In this document: positions 16,932 to 26,680 of the stretch, piece by piece
Position numbering within the stretch: position 1 is the first letter of the stretch
Layout of the letters: the number at the start of each line of letters is the position of its first letter
Assembly (NCBI RefSeq): GCF_001908275.1
Contig: NZ_CP018620.1
Span: 6,138,001-6,202,000 of the forward strand
Source of the DNA: Paenibacillus xylanexedens
GTDB taxonomy: Bacteria; Bacillota; Bacilli; Paenibacillales; Paenibacillaceae
DNA: 64,000 bases
Direction: 5' to 3'
The notes under the pieces: model-generated
The model's database searches: none
Told to the model about the DNA's origin: nothing
Seen by the model: the letters and a program-made list of their open reading frames with translations, nothing else
Made by a program: the position numbers and the translations under genes

Positions 16932-16961
16932 TTGACATCGGTAGTGGATTCACGTTTTAAT
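16932..16961 (+). promoter_or_regulatory. Promoter of the glycine riboswitch-gcvT operon
   Basis: TTGACA (16932-16937), an 18-bp spacer and TTTAAT (16956-16961) form a good sigma-A promoter about 50 bp upstream of the first glycine aptamer. Confidence 0.6.
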
Positions 16962-17013
16962 GAGAGGAGTAAATGTGTTTATTGGACTATGTTATACCCG
17001 CGGATGAATGTAA

Positions 17014-17230
17014 AGGGAGAGATTACCCGTGACACCCGATTCGGGATGTACATGAGGTAACGCCGAAGGAGTAAACCACCGATAAGCGGGGGTGAATCTC
17101 TCAGGCAAAAGGACTTTTACGGGACGCAACTCTGGAGAGCATCTATTCGCCCTGAGCGGGCGTTATGATCACCCAAGGGGAAACCTGCTGCACAAGGCAG
17201 CGGGGTAACTCTCAGGTACAAGGGACAGAG
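17014..17230 (+). ncRNA. Tandem glycine riboswitch
   Basis: Two consecutive aptamers are recognisable by conserved blocks. The first has GGGAGAGATTACCCG, CGCCGAAGGAGTAAACC and GAATCTCTCAGGCAAAAGGAC (17014 to about 17120). The second has CTCTGGAGAGC, ACCCAAGGGGAAACC and AACTCTCAGGTACAAGGGACAGAG (about 17130-17230). P1 of the second aptamer pairs CTCTG (17130-17134) with CAGAG (17226-17230), and the latter overlaps the 5' arm of the terminator. Glycine binding should therefore block termination and turn on the gcvT-gcvPA-gcvPB operon. Confidence 0.95.
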
Positions 17231-17288
17231 CCTTAGAATACAGCGTGCTACTTGGCATGCCGATTCTTTGGCCTGTCCTTTTCCTTTT
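17223..17288 (+). terminator. Riboswitch expression-platform terminator
   Basis: GGACAG..GCC..AGAAT (from 17223) pairs with ATTCT..GGC..CTGTCC (ending 17278) and is followed by TTTTCCTTTTT. Its 5' arm shares bases with the P1 stem of the second glycine aptamer, giving mutually exclusive folds. Confidence 0.8.
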
Positions 17289-17446
17289 TCCCAAAAAACG
17301 AAAAACAGGATTCAGATCAGCGCTGCCATAGCTGCCTTACCATACTTATCTACTAAAAATCTCTGCTGAAAAATTTAAAAATACCCTGGTTCATTGATCC
17401 ACGATTGTATATCCGGCCGGTTGACGGCCCATGACGAGGTGATTTG

Positions 17447-18583
17447 ATGTCCGATTTGCTTAGAACACCACTCTTCCCACTGTATCAGCAATACGAAGGC
17501 GTACGGTGCATTGATTTTGGAGGCTGGGAGCTTCCGGTGCAATTTAGCGGAATCCAGAAAGAACATGAAGCGGTGCGTGAGCGTGCTGGACTGTTTGATG
17601 TATCCCATATGGGCGAATTCACAGTACAGGGTGAGCAGGCTGAAGTTTTTTTGCAACAAATGATGACTAATGATGTGACAACGCTGGTTCCCGGTCAAGC
17701 TCAGTACACCCTGATGTGTTATCCTGATGGCGGTGTGGTGGATGATCTGCTCGTGTATAAGCTGGAAGATCAGCATTATATGCTTGTGGTTAACGCCTCC
17801 AACATCGACAAGGATTGGGCGTGGCTGCAAGAGCACTTGATCCCCGGCGTAAGCATGACCAACGATTCTGAGCAGACGGCGCTACTCGCCTTGCAAGGTC
17901 CACTGGCTGTAGACATTATCGGGAAAGTTACAGATACGGATGTAAGCTCGATTGAACCGTTTCGTTTTGTGCAGGATGCTGAAGTATGTGGAGTAAAATT
18001 ACTGTTGTCCCGTACCGGTTATACCGGTGAAGATGGCTTTGAGCTATATGTTCCTGCAGATCAGGCCGCTGTGGTCTGGAATGGGTTAATGCAAGCCGGT
18101 GAAGGTCACGGACTTGTACCGACAGGCCTCGGTGCTCGGGATACACTGCGCTTTGAAGCAAAGCTCCCTCTGTATGGACAGGAATTGTCGGCAACTATCT
18201 CTCCACTCGAAGCTGGCGTAGGTATGTTTGTGAAGCTGAATGCCGGACCTTTTATCGGACACGAAGCCTTGTTACAGCAAAAAACTGACGGGCCCGCCCG
18301 CAAACTGGTCGGCATCGAAGTGTTGGAGCGCGGTATTCCCCGCCCCCACTATCCGATTTACGCCGAAGGCGTACAGATTGGTGAAGTGACAACAGGAACG
18401 CAATCACCTACATTGAAACGTAATCTGGGGCTTGCCCTCATCGACAGCAAATACGCTGCGCTGGGAACCCCGCTTGAGATTGAGATCCGCGGCAAGAAAT
18501 TAAAAGCCGAGGTCGTGAAGACCCCTTTTCATAAACGGACACGTACGTCGAAGACACCTACTCAAGGAGCTGATCAAGCATGA
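17447..18583 (+). CDS. gcvT: Glycine cleavage system T protein (aminomethyltransferase)
   Basis: It transfers the one-carbon unit from aminomethyl-lipoyl H protein to tetrahydrofolate and releases ammonia. The protein is 378 residues, normal for GcvT, with the N-terminal YEGVRCIDFGGWELPVQFSGI, the folate-pocket segment VSHMGEFTVQG and RTGYTGEDGFELYVP. GAGGTGAT places the start at ATG 17447; a TTG at 17444 is too close to it. It is the first gene downstream of the riboswitch and overlaps gcvPA by 4 bp (ATGA). Confidence 0.97.
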   Translation: MSDLLRTPLFPLYQQYEGVRCIDFGGWELPVQFSGIQKEHEAVRERAGLFDVSHMGEFTVQGEQAEVFLQQMMTNDVTTLVPGQAQYTLMCYPDGGVVDDLLVYKLEDQHYMLVVNASNIDKDWAWLQEHLIPGVSMTNDSEQTALLALQGPLAVDIIGKVTDTDVSSIEPFRFVQDAEVCGVKLLLSRTGYTGEDGFELYVPADQAAVVWNGLMQAGEGHGLVPTGLGARDTLRFEAKLPLYGQELSATISPLEAGVGMFVKLNAGPFIGHEALLQQKTDGPARKLVGIEVLERGIPRPHYPIYAEGVQIGEVTTGTQSPTLKRNLGLALIDSKYAALGTPLEIEIRGKKLKAEVVKTPFHKRTRTSKTPTQGADQA

Positions 18584-19935
18584 GCAAGCACCGTTATATT
18601 CCCATGACTGAGCAAGATCAGAGCGCCATGCTCGCAACCATCGGTGTGGATACGCTGGAGGAACTGTTTCAGGACATTCCGCAGGAGATTCGTTATCAGG
18701 GCGAGCTGCCCGTATCCTCCAAACTTGATGAATATGCACTGACACGTCATATGTCCAAACAAGCCGGCGCCAACGCCAATTTCGAAACACACGCCAGCTT
18801 CCTCGGCGCAGGTATATACGATCATCATGTTCCTTCAGTCATCAATCATGTCATTTCCCGTTCCGAGTTCTACACTGCCTACACACCTTATCAGCCTGAG
18901 ATCAGCCAAGGTGAACTACAAGCCATTTTCGAATTTCAATCCTACATCTGTGAATTAACCGGTATGGCTGTAGCCAATGCCAGTATGTATGATGGCGCAA
19001 CTGCCTTTGCAGAAGCCGGTAATCTGGCCGCAGCGGCAACACGTCGCAAACAGCTTATCGTCTCCCGTACTGTTCATCCGGAAGCCCGTCAGGTATTGCA
19101 GGCATATGCGCACGGACTCCGTCTGGATATTGTCGAGATTGGCTATAAGGATGGCATCACTGACTGGGATGCCCTGCAAGCCGCCATATCGGACGATACC
19201 GCTGCTGTCATGATCCAGAGTCCGAACTTCTTTGGTGCCGTGGAAAATGTGAAGCAGGCTGCCGACCTCGTGCATGCGCACAAGGGCCTGCTCGTTGTAA
19301 GTGCCAACCCGCTATCGCTGGGTCTGCTGGAAGCCCCAGGCAAGCTGGGTGCCGACATCGTTGTAGGTGATGCGCAGCCCCTCGGCATCGCCGCTTCACT
19401 CGGCGGCCCAACATGCGGATATTTCGCCGTATCCCAGCCTCATATGCGCCGAATTCCTGGCCGAATTGTAGGCCAGACCACGGATCGCAACGGCAAACGC
19501 GGTTTTGTACTCACACTGCAAGCACGTGAACAGCACATCCGCCGCGAAAAGGCGACATCCAACATCTGTTCCAACCAAGCTTTGCTTGCACTCAGCGCAT
19601 CTGTGTATATGTCCATCATGGGTAAACAGGGTATGATCGATGTTGCGGATCTGAATTTGCAAAAGAGTCATTACACCCTGAATACATTAACTGCGATTCC
19701 TGGAGTTAGCCTTACTTTTAATGCACCAACATTTAATGAATTCGTGATTAAACTTCCTGAAGGAACAGATGTGGATGCCCTTCAACTGAAACTGCTGGAT
19801 GCGGGCTTTATTGGTGGCTATGAACTTGGACGTGATTATCCTGAGCTTGCCGGACATATGCTGATTGCTGTTACCGAACGGCGCACTAAGGAAGAGATTG
19901 ACGAATTCGCACGAGCATTGGAGGGATCGCTGTGA
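18580..19935 (+). CDS. gcvPA: Glycine dehydrogenase (decarboxylating) subunit 1
   Basis: The N-terminal half of the split P protein, which with GcvPB forms the PLP enzyme that decarboxylates glycine and loads the aminomethyl group on H protein. At 451 residues it has normal length and starts with the typical [38 protein letters not shown] and GGPTCGYFA are conserved. It overlaps gcvT and gcvPB by 4 bp each, so the three subunits are translationally coupled. The PLP-binding lysine is in GcvPB, not here. Confidence 0.97.
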   Translation: MSKHRYIPMTEQDQSAMLATIGVDTLEELFQDIPQEIRYQGELPVSSKLDEYALTRHMSKQAGANANFETHASFLGAGIYDHHVPSVINHVISRSEFYTAYTPYQPEISQGELQAIFEFQSYICELTGMAVANASMYDGATAFAEAGNLAAAATRRKQLIVSRTVHPEARQVLQAYAHGLRLDIVEIGYKDGITDWDALQAAISDDTAAVMIQSPNFFGAVENVKQAADLVHAHKGLLVVSANPLSLGLLEAPGKLGADIVVGDAQPLGIAASLGGPTCGYFAVSQPHMRRIPGRIVGQTTDRNGKRGFVLTLQAREQHIRREKATSNICSNQALLALSASVYMSIMGKQGMIDVADLNLQKSHYTLNTLTAIPGVSLTFNAPTFNEFVIKLPEGTDVDALQLKLLDAGFIGGYELGRDYPELAGHMLIAVTERRTKEEIDEFARALEGSL

Positions 19936-21512
19936 CTCAGGAAACGACGACGACAACGACAACATCGGTACAAGGACAATCGGAAACAGGTACCTCTGTC
20001 TCCACTTCGGTTCAACCTGAGAAGGATACAACATTTAGTGCAAAGACCTTATCTCCTGCTCCTGAACAATCATTGATTTTTGAACTCAGCAGCCCTGGAC
20101 GTGTCGCTTATTCCTTGCCAGAATGTGACGTTCCTCGTCAGGCTGCCGATACGTTGATTCCCCGGGAAATGCTCCGTTCGGAAGCAGCAGCACTGCCGGA
20201 AGTGTTCGAGGTAGATGTTATTCGACACTATACCGCGCTATCCCGTCGCAATTTCGGCGTAGATAACGGATTCTATCCACTGGGCTCTTGTACGATGAAA
20301 TACAATCCAAAGATCAATGAGGATGTTGCTCGTTATAATGGATTCGCCAAAATCCATCCGTACCAGCATGAATCCAGCATTCAAGGTGCACTTGAACTGT
20401 TATATACGTTGCAAAACGACCTTGCAGGTCTGACAGGTATGGACGCTGTGACCCTGCAACCAGCCGCTGGTGCTCATGGAGAATGGACTGGACTTATGAT
20501 GATTCGTGCCTACCACGAAGGTCGTGGCGAACAACGTACCAAAGTCATCGTGCCCGATTCCTCTCATGGTACCAACCCGGCAAGTGCAACCGTTGCAGGA
20601 TTTGAGACTGTGACAATTCCGTCCCGTGCAGACGGACTGGTCGATCTGGACGCACTCCGTGCAGCCGTTGGTTCGGATACAGCAGCCTTGATGCTGACAA
20701 ACCCGAATACACTTGGTTTGTTCGAGAAAGACATTCAGGAGATTGCATCCATCGTACATCAGGCTGGTGGCTTGTTGTACTACGATGGCGCGAACTCCAA
20801 TGCCATTATGGGCATTACCCGTCCGGGTGATATGGGCTTTGACGTGGTGCATCTGAACTTGCACAAAACGATGAGCACACCGCATGGCGGTGGTGGACCA
20901 GGCGCCGGACCAGTCGGCGTGAAGAGTCGTTTAGTTCCGTTCCTGCCTAAGCCAATGGTAATCAAAAATGATGACGGTATGTATGCATTCGATCGTGAAG
21001 GCGATCAATCCATTGGGCGGGTAAAAGCCTACTACGGCAACTTCGGTATTTTGGTACGTGCCTATGCCTACATTCGCACCTATGGACCGGAAGGGTTACG
21101 CCGAGTCTCTGAATGCGCGGTACTGAATGCTAATTATATGATGGCCCGCCTCGCACCATACTACGAGATTCCGTATCCGGGTGTATGCAAACATGAATTT
21201 GTCATGTCTGGTCGGGGTTTGAAGCAATACGGTGTGCGCACACTTGATGTTGCCAAGCGATTGCTTGATTTTGGATATCACCCGCCTACAGTGTACTTCC
21301 CGCTCAATGTGGAGGAATGCATCATGATCGAGCCGACGGAAACCGAAAGTAAAGAAACGTTGGATGGGTTCATTGATACGATGATACGGATTGCCAAAGA
21401 AGCGGAAGAGACACCTGAATTGGTACTGAACGCACCTTATGGCACACCGGTTACTCGACTCGATGAGACTACCGCGGCCCGCAAACCTGTACTGAACTGC
21501 GCTTGCAGTTAA
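19932..21512 (+). CDS. gcvPB: Glycine dehydrogenase (decarboxylating) subunit 2
   Basis: The catalytic half of the split P protein. The PLP lysine is in [18 protein letters not shown]. At 526 residues it is about 38 longer than the usual 488: before the normal start ([11 protein letters not shown]) lies a low-complexity Thr/Ser-rich stretch ([12 protein letters not shown] and on). The only start codon that gives the overlap with gcvPA is GTG 19932 (GTGA), and no alternative start lies near residue 40, so the extension seems real. A proper terminator follows at 21533-21569, closing the riboswitch operon. Confidence 0.96.
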   Translation: MTQETTTTTTTSVQGQSETGTSVSTSVQPEKDTTFSAKTLSPAPEQSLIFELSSPGRVAYSLPECDVPRQAADTLIPREMLRSEAAALPEVFEVDVIRHYTALSRRNFGVDNGFYPLGSCTMKYNPKINEDVARYNGFAKIHPYQHESSIQGALELLYTLQNDLAGLTGMDAVTLQPAAGAHGEWTGLMMIRAYHEGRGEQRTKVIVPDSSHGTNPASATVAGFETVTIPSRADGLVDLDALRAAVGSDTAALMLTNPNTLGLFEKDIQEIASIVHQAGGLLYYDGANSNAIMGITRPGDMGFDVVHLNLHKTMSTPHGGGGPGAGPVGVKSRLVPFLPKPMVIKNDDGMYAFDREGDQSIGRVKAYYGNFGILVRAYAYIRTYGPEGLRRVSECAVLNANYMMARLAPYYEIPYPGVCKHEFVMSGRGLKQYGVRTLDVAKRLLDFGYHPPTVYFPLNVEECIMIEPTETESKETLDGFIDTMIRIAKEAEETPELVLNAPYGTPVTRLDETTAARKPVLNCACS

Positions 21513-21532
21513 TCAAATCATTGTTATAACGA

Positions 21533-21569
21533 AAGCTCTTGCTGATATTCCAATCAGCAAGAGCTTTTT
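21533..21569 (+). terminator. Terminator of the gcvT-gcvPA-gcvPB operon
   Basis: AAAGCTCTTGCTGAT and ATCAGCAAGAGCTTT form a perfect hairpin with a short loop, followed by a T-run. It begins 20 bp after the gcvPB stop. Confidence 0.9.
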
Positions 21570-22171
21570 GTGTTGCCTTCCCGGTCTACTGATGTCAATC
21601 TTACAGCCCACCATCCTCCTGCTAGAGTATGTCTCAAACGTAGGCAAGCTATGCTCCGACGTATGCCAGCATACAGGTCTGAGGTCTGGAAGCCCAGACT
21701 TTCGGATGCCTGTGATGGATAGTACCAAGCCAGAAGATGTTCTAACGAATCCAGGAAATCTTATTTGGCCTCCAGGTTCACTTTTTCAATTCTTAGGAAC
21801 ATCAAACACGTTATTTCTCTAAATCCCCTCAAAAAAAAGCTAAAATGGCTGTTTACTCCAACATAACGTGTCTCAGATTCTTTAGATTTCTGCGGGTGCT
21901 TCAAATCCCGGAATAAAATGTCTCAGGTTCCTTAACAATGAGCACCCACGCCTAATGCTCAAAGTTTAACCCCCAGTACTAATCTCTTAGTTCTCTGCAC
22001 TTTCGCTTATGAAGTACGCATTCTCGTACTGAAGAACGCCATCTGGCAATTCAGAATACAGCGCACTTGTCTGCTTTAACCACATTCAAGCTCCATTCAG
22101 TTCTCAGACCGTAGGTTTGAAGAAGGGTTGAATACATACTAGAGTCCGAATCAAAATGTCCTGTTTATAAC
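21570..22171. other. Apparently non-coding region rich in repeats and hairpins
   Basis: About 600 bp between the gcv and ptsI terminators in which I can support no gene; the short frames present lack ribosome sites and family features. It contains nested hairpins near 21650-21715 (TATGCT/AGCATA, GTCTGG/CCAGAC, ACAGG/CCTGT) and a 50-bp-spaced direct repeat, TGTCTCAGATTCTTTAG (21869) and TGTCTCAGGTTCCTTAA (21919), with the inverted pair GCGGGTGCT and AGCACCCACG around 21892-21950. It may hold a degenerate dispersed repeat element. Confidence 0.5.
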
Positions 22172-22210
22172 AAAAAAAGCCGATATCCACAATGAATCGC
22201 GGATACCGGC
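22172..22210 (-). terminator. Terminator of ptsI
   Basis: On the minus strand GCCGGTATCC and GGATATCGGC form a hairpin followed by seven T. A weaker CCTC/GAGG hairpin with T-run lies nearer to the ptsI stop (about 22245-22268). Confidence 0.7.
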
Positions 22211-22283
22211 AAAATCGCTGCATGAATGCAGCTCATTATCGGAAAAAGAAAAAACCTCAAATCCGGAGGAAACCCCGGCAAAA

Positions 22284-23996
22284 TTACGCTTGAATGCTTT
22301 GAACCAATTCAACGACTTGTTCAGCCGTTTGCATATCCAGAGCTTTAGCAGCCAGTTCCTGCATATCCGCACGGGACAGCTTGGTGATCTGACTACGAGC
22401 TGGCAGAATGGATGTTGCGCTCATGCTGAACTCATCCAATCCAAGACCAAGCAGCAATGGAATTGCTGTTTCGTCTCCTGCCATCTCACCACACATGCCA
22501 ACCCATTTGCCTTCACGATGCGCTGCATCGATAACCATTTTAACCAAACGCAAAATGGCTGGGTTGTAAGGTTGGTACAGATACGCTACTCGTTCGTTCA
22601 TACGGTCTGCAGCCATCGTGTATTGAATCAGATCGTTCGTTCCGATACTGAAGAAATCCACTTCTTTGGCAAATTGATCCGCCAGAACAGCAGTCGAAGG
22701 AATTTCGACCATGATTCCGAGTTGAATGCTGTCAGAAACAGCAATGCCTTCAGCAACCAGCTTCTCTTTCTCTTCGAGCAAGACAGCTTTTGCTTCACGG
22801 AATTCACCGAGTGTTGCGATCATTGGGAACATGACACGCAGGTTTCCATGTACGCTTGCACGCAGCAATGCACGCAATTGTGTACGGAAGATATCCAGAC
22901 GGTCCAAACACAGACGAACTGCGCGGAAGCCGAGGAATGGATTCATTTCTTTTGGCAGATCCAGGTATGGAAGCTCTTTGTCTCCACCGATGTCGAGTGT
23001 ACGAACAACGACAGGTTTGCCTTCCATTTTTTCCAGTACCGCTTTGTAAGCATTATACTGAATGTCTTCGGAAGGAAGCTTGTCTCTGCCCATGTACAAG
23101 AACTCTGTACGGTACAGACCTACAGCCTCGCCGCCGTTTTCCAGAACACCCGTTACATCATTCGGTGTACCGATGTTGGCTGCAAGTTCAACATGAACGT
23201 TGTCCACCGTTACCGTTGGCTCATCACGAAGTTTTCTCCACTCTGCACGTTGTGCATCATACTGTTCCTGTTTGGCACGGTATTCAGCAATAACTTCATC
23301 AGTAGGGTTAACCAGTACGTGACCATCCAAACCGTCAACAATGATCATATCGCCTTGTTTCGCTTGAGCCAAGATGTCCTTGGTTCCAACAACAGCTGGA
23401 ATTTCAAGTGAGCGCGCCATGATCGCCGAGTGAGAAGTACGTCCACCAATGTTGGTTGCAAAACCTTTAACAAATTGGCGGTTCAATTGAGCCGTGTCGG
23501 AAGGTGTTAGATCCTCCGCAAGCACGATCACTTCTTCATTGATCTCAGCCGGACTCATGAAGTCAATACCAAGCAAGTGATTTAGCACACGTTTGGTAAC
23601 GTCACGCATATCTGCTGCACGTTCCTGTAGGTATGCACTCTTCATGTTCTCGAACATGGAGATAAATTGCGATGCCGTTTCGTTCAAAGCAAATTCTGCA
23701 TTGATCATGTCATCTGCAATTCTAGCTTTAACCGGATCAATCAGTTCCGGGTCATTCAGAATGAGCAAATGCGAAGCAAAAATCTCAGCTTTTTTCTCGC
23801 CAAGCTCTTGTAAAGTACGCTCTTTGATCGCCTCAAGCTCAGCCTGGGATTTACCCAGAGCTGAGTCGAGTTTTGCGATCTCTGCGTCAACGTCGTTAAT
23901 TTGGCGTTTTTCTACAGAGTAATCAGGATGCTCCAAGATAAACGCCTTGGCGATAGCAATACCCGCCGAAGCCGCGATCCCGGAGACATTAAGCAT
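22284..23996 (-). CDS. ptsI: Phosphoenolpyruvate-protein phosphotransferase (Enzyme I)
   Basis: Enzyme I takes phosphate from phosphoenolpyruvate and passes it to HPr, the first step of every PTS uptake in the cell. At 570 residues it has normal length. The phosphorylated histidine lies in [14 protein letters not shown] (His189); the C-terminal PEP-binding barrel shows [24 protein letters not shown] and the catalytic cysteine segment GMCGEMAGD. It starts 8 bp before the ptsH stop and is thus coupled to HPr synthesis. It serves the glucose and mannitol permeases encoded in this window. Confidence 0.98.
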   Translation of the reverse strand: MLNVSGIAASAGIAIAKAFILEHPDYSVEKRQINDVDAEIAKLDSALGKSQAELEAIKERTLQELGEKKAEIFASHLLILNDPELIDPVKARIADDMINAEFALNETASQFISMFENMKSAYLQERAADMRDVTKRVLNHLLGIDFMSPAEINEEVIVLAEDLTPSDTAQLNRQFVKGFATNIGGRTSHSAIMARSLEIPAVVGTKDILAQAKQGDMIIVDGLDGHVLVNPTDEVIAEYRAKQEQYDAQRAEWRKLRDEPTVTVDNVHVELAANIGTPNDVTGVLENGGEAVGLYRTEFLYMGRDKLPSEDIQYNAYKAVLEKMEGKPVVVRTLDIGGDKELPYLDLPKEMNPFLGFRAVRLCLDRLDIFRTQLRALLRASVHGNLRVMFPMIATLGEFREAKAVLLEEKEKLVAEGIAVSDSIQLGIMVEIPSTAVLADQFAKEVDFFSIGTNDLIQYTMAADRMNERVAYLYQPYNPAILRLVKMVIDAAHREGKWVGMCGEMAGDETAIPLLLGLGLDEFSMSATSILPARSQITKLSRADMQELAAKALDMQTAEQVVELVQSIQA

Positions 23997-24264
23997 TAAT
24001 TTCGCCCAACCCTTCGTTAACCATAACGTCAGTCAAAGCTTGAAGAGCTTCAGCTTCGCCTTCGCCTTCAACGATGATGCTGATGGTGTCGCCTTGTTCC
24101 AATCCGAGGGAAAGAACACCCAGAATGGATTTCAAAGTTACTTTTTTACCGTTAGCTTCTGCAAAGGATTCTGCACCTTTGAATTTGTTTGCTGTATTAA
24201 CCAGGGCTGTCGCCGGACGTGCATGGATACCATCTTCGTCTGTAATTCTGAATGTTTGTTGCAT
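23989..24264 (-). CDS. ptsH: Phosphocarrier protein HPr
   Basis: HPr moves phosphate from Enzyme I (His14 in DGIHARPA) to the EIIA domains. It also has the regulatory serine (Ser46 in [11 protein letters not shown]), which HPr kinase phosphorylates so that HPr can act with CcpA in carbon repression in Bacillota. With the start at ATG 24264 the protein is 91 residues and aligns with known HPr N-termini ([12 protein letters not shown]); upstream in-frame starts would add unrelated sequence. It lies 77 bp after ptsG with no terminator between, and overlaps ptsI by 8 bp. Confidence 0.97.
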   Translation of the reverse strand: MQQTFRITDEDGIHARPATALVNTANKFKGAESFAEANGKKVTLKSILGVLSLGLEQGDTISIIVEGEGEAEALQALTDVMVNEGLGEINA

Positions 24265-24341
24265 TACAATCATCTCACTTTCAGTAGTTTGGTTTAGGCA
24301 TTGCATATATTTACACTTGCTTGCCATCGTCGTAACACTTC

Positions 24342-26393
24342 TTATTTTATCTCAATGATTGGCTGTTCGCCAACTTTCAGCACTCCACTCTTCTTCAGAG
24401 TTACCGTGGAGCCCTCTGGCAGGTTGGTGAAAATAACTGGTGAAATGATCGAAGGAGCGTTTGCTTTCACATACTCCAGATCCACTTCCATAATCGGCTG
24501 ACCTGCCGATACCAGATCACCTTCCTGTACCAGTACGTTAAAGCCTTGACCTTTCAGCTTCACCGTATTAACACCTATATGAACAAGCACTTCCTTGCCA
24601 CCATCGGACATGATGCCCACGGCATGTTTGCTTGGAAATACATTAAACACTTTACCATACACAGGAGAAGTTATCGTACCATCATGTGGCAAAATTGCGA
24701 ACCCATCACCTGTCATTTTCTCAGCAAAGACCGGATCAGGTACGTTTGTAATGTCCAGCAATTCACCATTGACTGGCATGACGATATCCTCAGCAACAAT
24801 GCGCTCGCCTTGCTCACCTTGTGCCTTCTCCTCTTCAGGAGTTGGTTTTGCAGCTGCTGGCGTTGGTGCCGGTGTTCGTCCTGCAATAATATCCTGCATT
24901 TGAGATTTGATCGTGTCGGAACGTGTTCCGAAGATGGCTTGAACATTATTACCCACTTCAAGTACACCAGATGCACCCAATTGTTTCAAACGATCTTTTT
25001 TCACATTGGATTTCTCATTAACTTCAATCCGCAAACGAGTAATACAAGCGTCCAGATGTTTGATATTTTCCTTGCCGCCAAAAGCTTCAAGAATGTTATG
25101 GGGCAGATCATCCGTCGAACCAGAGCCTCCGCCAGATTCGGTTTCAGGCGTTGCATCCTCTCGTCCTGGTGTTTTGAGATTGAATTTGCGAATGATAAAC
25201 CGGAAACCGAAGTAATAGATCACCGCAAGAATCAATCCGACAATAATAACATCCCACCAAGGTGTACGGTTCGGAATAATCCCGAAGATCAGGAAGTCAA
25301 TGAACCCACCGGAGAAGGTCATACCGATCTTGACACCCAGAATTTGCATGGTCATGAAAGACAAACCTGCAAAGATACAGTGTACTGCAAACAGGATTGG
25401 TGCTACAAACAGGAACGAGAACTCAAGTGGCTCTGTAATTCCTGTCAGGAACGAGGTCAGCGCAGCTGAACCCATGATCCCTGCAACATACTTTTTGTGT
25501 TCCGGTCTTGCTTCATGGTACATCGCAAGTGCCGCTGCTGGCAAACCGAACATCATGAACGGGAATTTACCAACTTGGAATGTTCCTGCTGTAAGGTTCA
25601 CACCATCACGCAATTGATTGAAGAAGATTTGCTGGTCACCACGGATGACATCTCCAGCTTTGTTCACATACTCACCGAACTCAAACCAGAATGGGGAGTA
25701 GAAAATGTGGTGAAGTCCAAACGGAATTAATGACCGTTCCACAACTCCGAAGATGAATGCCGACAATGTCGGGCTTGTATCTACCATGAAGTGAGATACA
25801 GTATTCAATCCATTTTGAATCGGTGGCCAGATAATCACCAGAAGCAACCCGATTAAGAGGGAAACAACCGAAGTGATAATCGGAACGAAACGTTTACCTG
25901 CAAAGAAACCGAGGTAAGACGGCAGTTCGATTTTGAAAAATCGATTGTAACACAGCGCGGCGGCAATACCTATGATTATACCTCCGAACACGCCTGTACT
26001 TAATGTTGGGATACCCAAGATGCTGGCATAACCCGGTACTTCACCGATCATTGCCGGAGTAACCCCTACTGCGGTACCCAGTGTGACGTTCATGACCAGA
26101 TAACCGATGATCGCTGCAAGACCTGCAACCCCTTCGCCACCGGCCAATCCGACGGCTACACCGACGGCGAACAGCAATGCCAGATTATCAAATACGATCT
26201 GACCTGCGTTCATCATAATTGTTGCGATCGAGTTCACCCAAGGGGTGTCGAGCGCCGTTACATATTGCAAGAAATCTGGATTAACCAGCATGTTACCGAT
26301 TCCGAGCAGCAAACCTGCCGCAGGTAGAATGGCTACAGGCAACATGAGAGCTTTACCTACTCTTTGCAATACACCAAAAAGCTTTTTGAACAT
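24342..26393 (-). CDS. ptsG: Glucose-specific PTS permease, EIICBA
   Basis: The 683-residue membrane permease imports and phosphorylates glucose. EIIC covers about residues 1-400 with the membrane helices and conserved GLHHIFYSPFWFEFGEY; EIIB carries its phosphocysteine in HLDACITRLRIEV (about 450); EIIA carries its histidine in VLVHIGVNTVKLKG near the C-terminus. This fused CBA order is that of B. subtilis PtsG. A Pro/Ala-rich linker (APTPAAAKPTPEEE) separates EIIB from EIIA. Transcription should depend on GlcT antitermination at the leader hairpin (26450-26547). Confidence 0.97.
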   Translation of the reverse strand: MFKKLFGVLQRVGKALMLPVAILPAAGLLLGIGNMLVNPDFLQYVTALDTPWVNSIATIMMNAGQIVFDNLALLFAVGVAVGLAGGEGVAGLAAIIGYLVMNVTLGTAVGVTPAMIGEVPGYASILGIPTLSTGVFGGIIIGIAAALCYNRFFKIELPSYLGFFAGKRFVPIITSVVSLLIGLLLVIIWPPIQNGLNTVSHFMVDTSPTLSAFIFGVVERSLIPFGLHHIFYSPFWFEFGEYVNKAGDVIRGDQQIFFNQLRDGVNLTAGTFQVGKFPFMMFGLPAAALAMYHEARPEHKKYVAGIMGSAALTSFLTGITEPLEFSFLFVAPILFAVHCIFAGLSFMTMQILGVKIGMTFSGGFIDFLIFGIIPNRTPWWDVIIVGLILAVIYYFGFRFIIRKFNLKTPGREDATPETESGGGSGSTDDLPHNILEAFGGKENIKHLDACITRLRIEVNEKSNVKKDRLKQLGASGVLEVGNNVQAIFGTRSDTIKSQMQDIIAGRTPAPTPAAAKPTPEEEKAQGEQGERIVAEDIVMPVNGELLDITNVPDPVFAEKMTGDGFAILPHDGTITSPVYGKVFNVFPSKHAVGIMSDGGKEVLVHIGVNTVKLKGQGFNVLVQEGDLVSAGQPIMEVDLEYVKANAPSIISPVIFTNLPEGSTVTLKKSGVLKVGEQPIIEIK

Positions 26394-26449
26394 CGCGTCG
26401 TTTCTCCCTTTCGTCTAATTTATATGTTGTGATGCAAGCAAGGGAACAC

Positions 26450-26547
26450 AAAAAAAGGCATGAATTAATAAAGTAAACTGTGCCAACCTTGGGGTATAGC
26501 ATACCCTGTACAAGGAAAGAACAATCACACTTTAATTAACTCATGCC
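26450..26547 (-). promoter_or_regulatory. GlcT antiterminator (RAT) and terminator leader of ptsG
   Basis: On the minus strand GGCATGAGTTAATTAAAGT and ACTTTATTAATTCATGCC form a long terminator stem followed by seven T. Between the arms lies a second hairpin (CCTTG..GGGTA / TACCCCAAGG), which together with the 5' arm fits an RAT-type alternative fold. The glcT gene directly upstream supports a GlcT target; when glucose is present GlcT should bind and let transcription enter ptsG. Confidence 0.8.
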
Positions 26548-26680
26548 TGATCGAGTCAGTAACACGTCGCTTATGTTTATTCAGTTGCTTGATTACGGAA
26601 ACCATTGTAGCACCAGTTCTAATCTATTGCAAGCCTTTACACCAAAAAAATAATTTCCGCATTCCATCACTGGAATGATC

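Noticed and set aside
21568..21822. An 84-codon rightward frame after the gcv terminator
   Set aside because: No ribosome site, Cys/Pro-rich random composition and hairpin-forming DNA below it; treated as part of the non-coding island.
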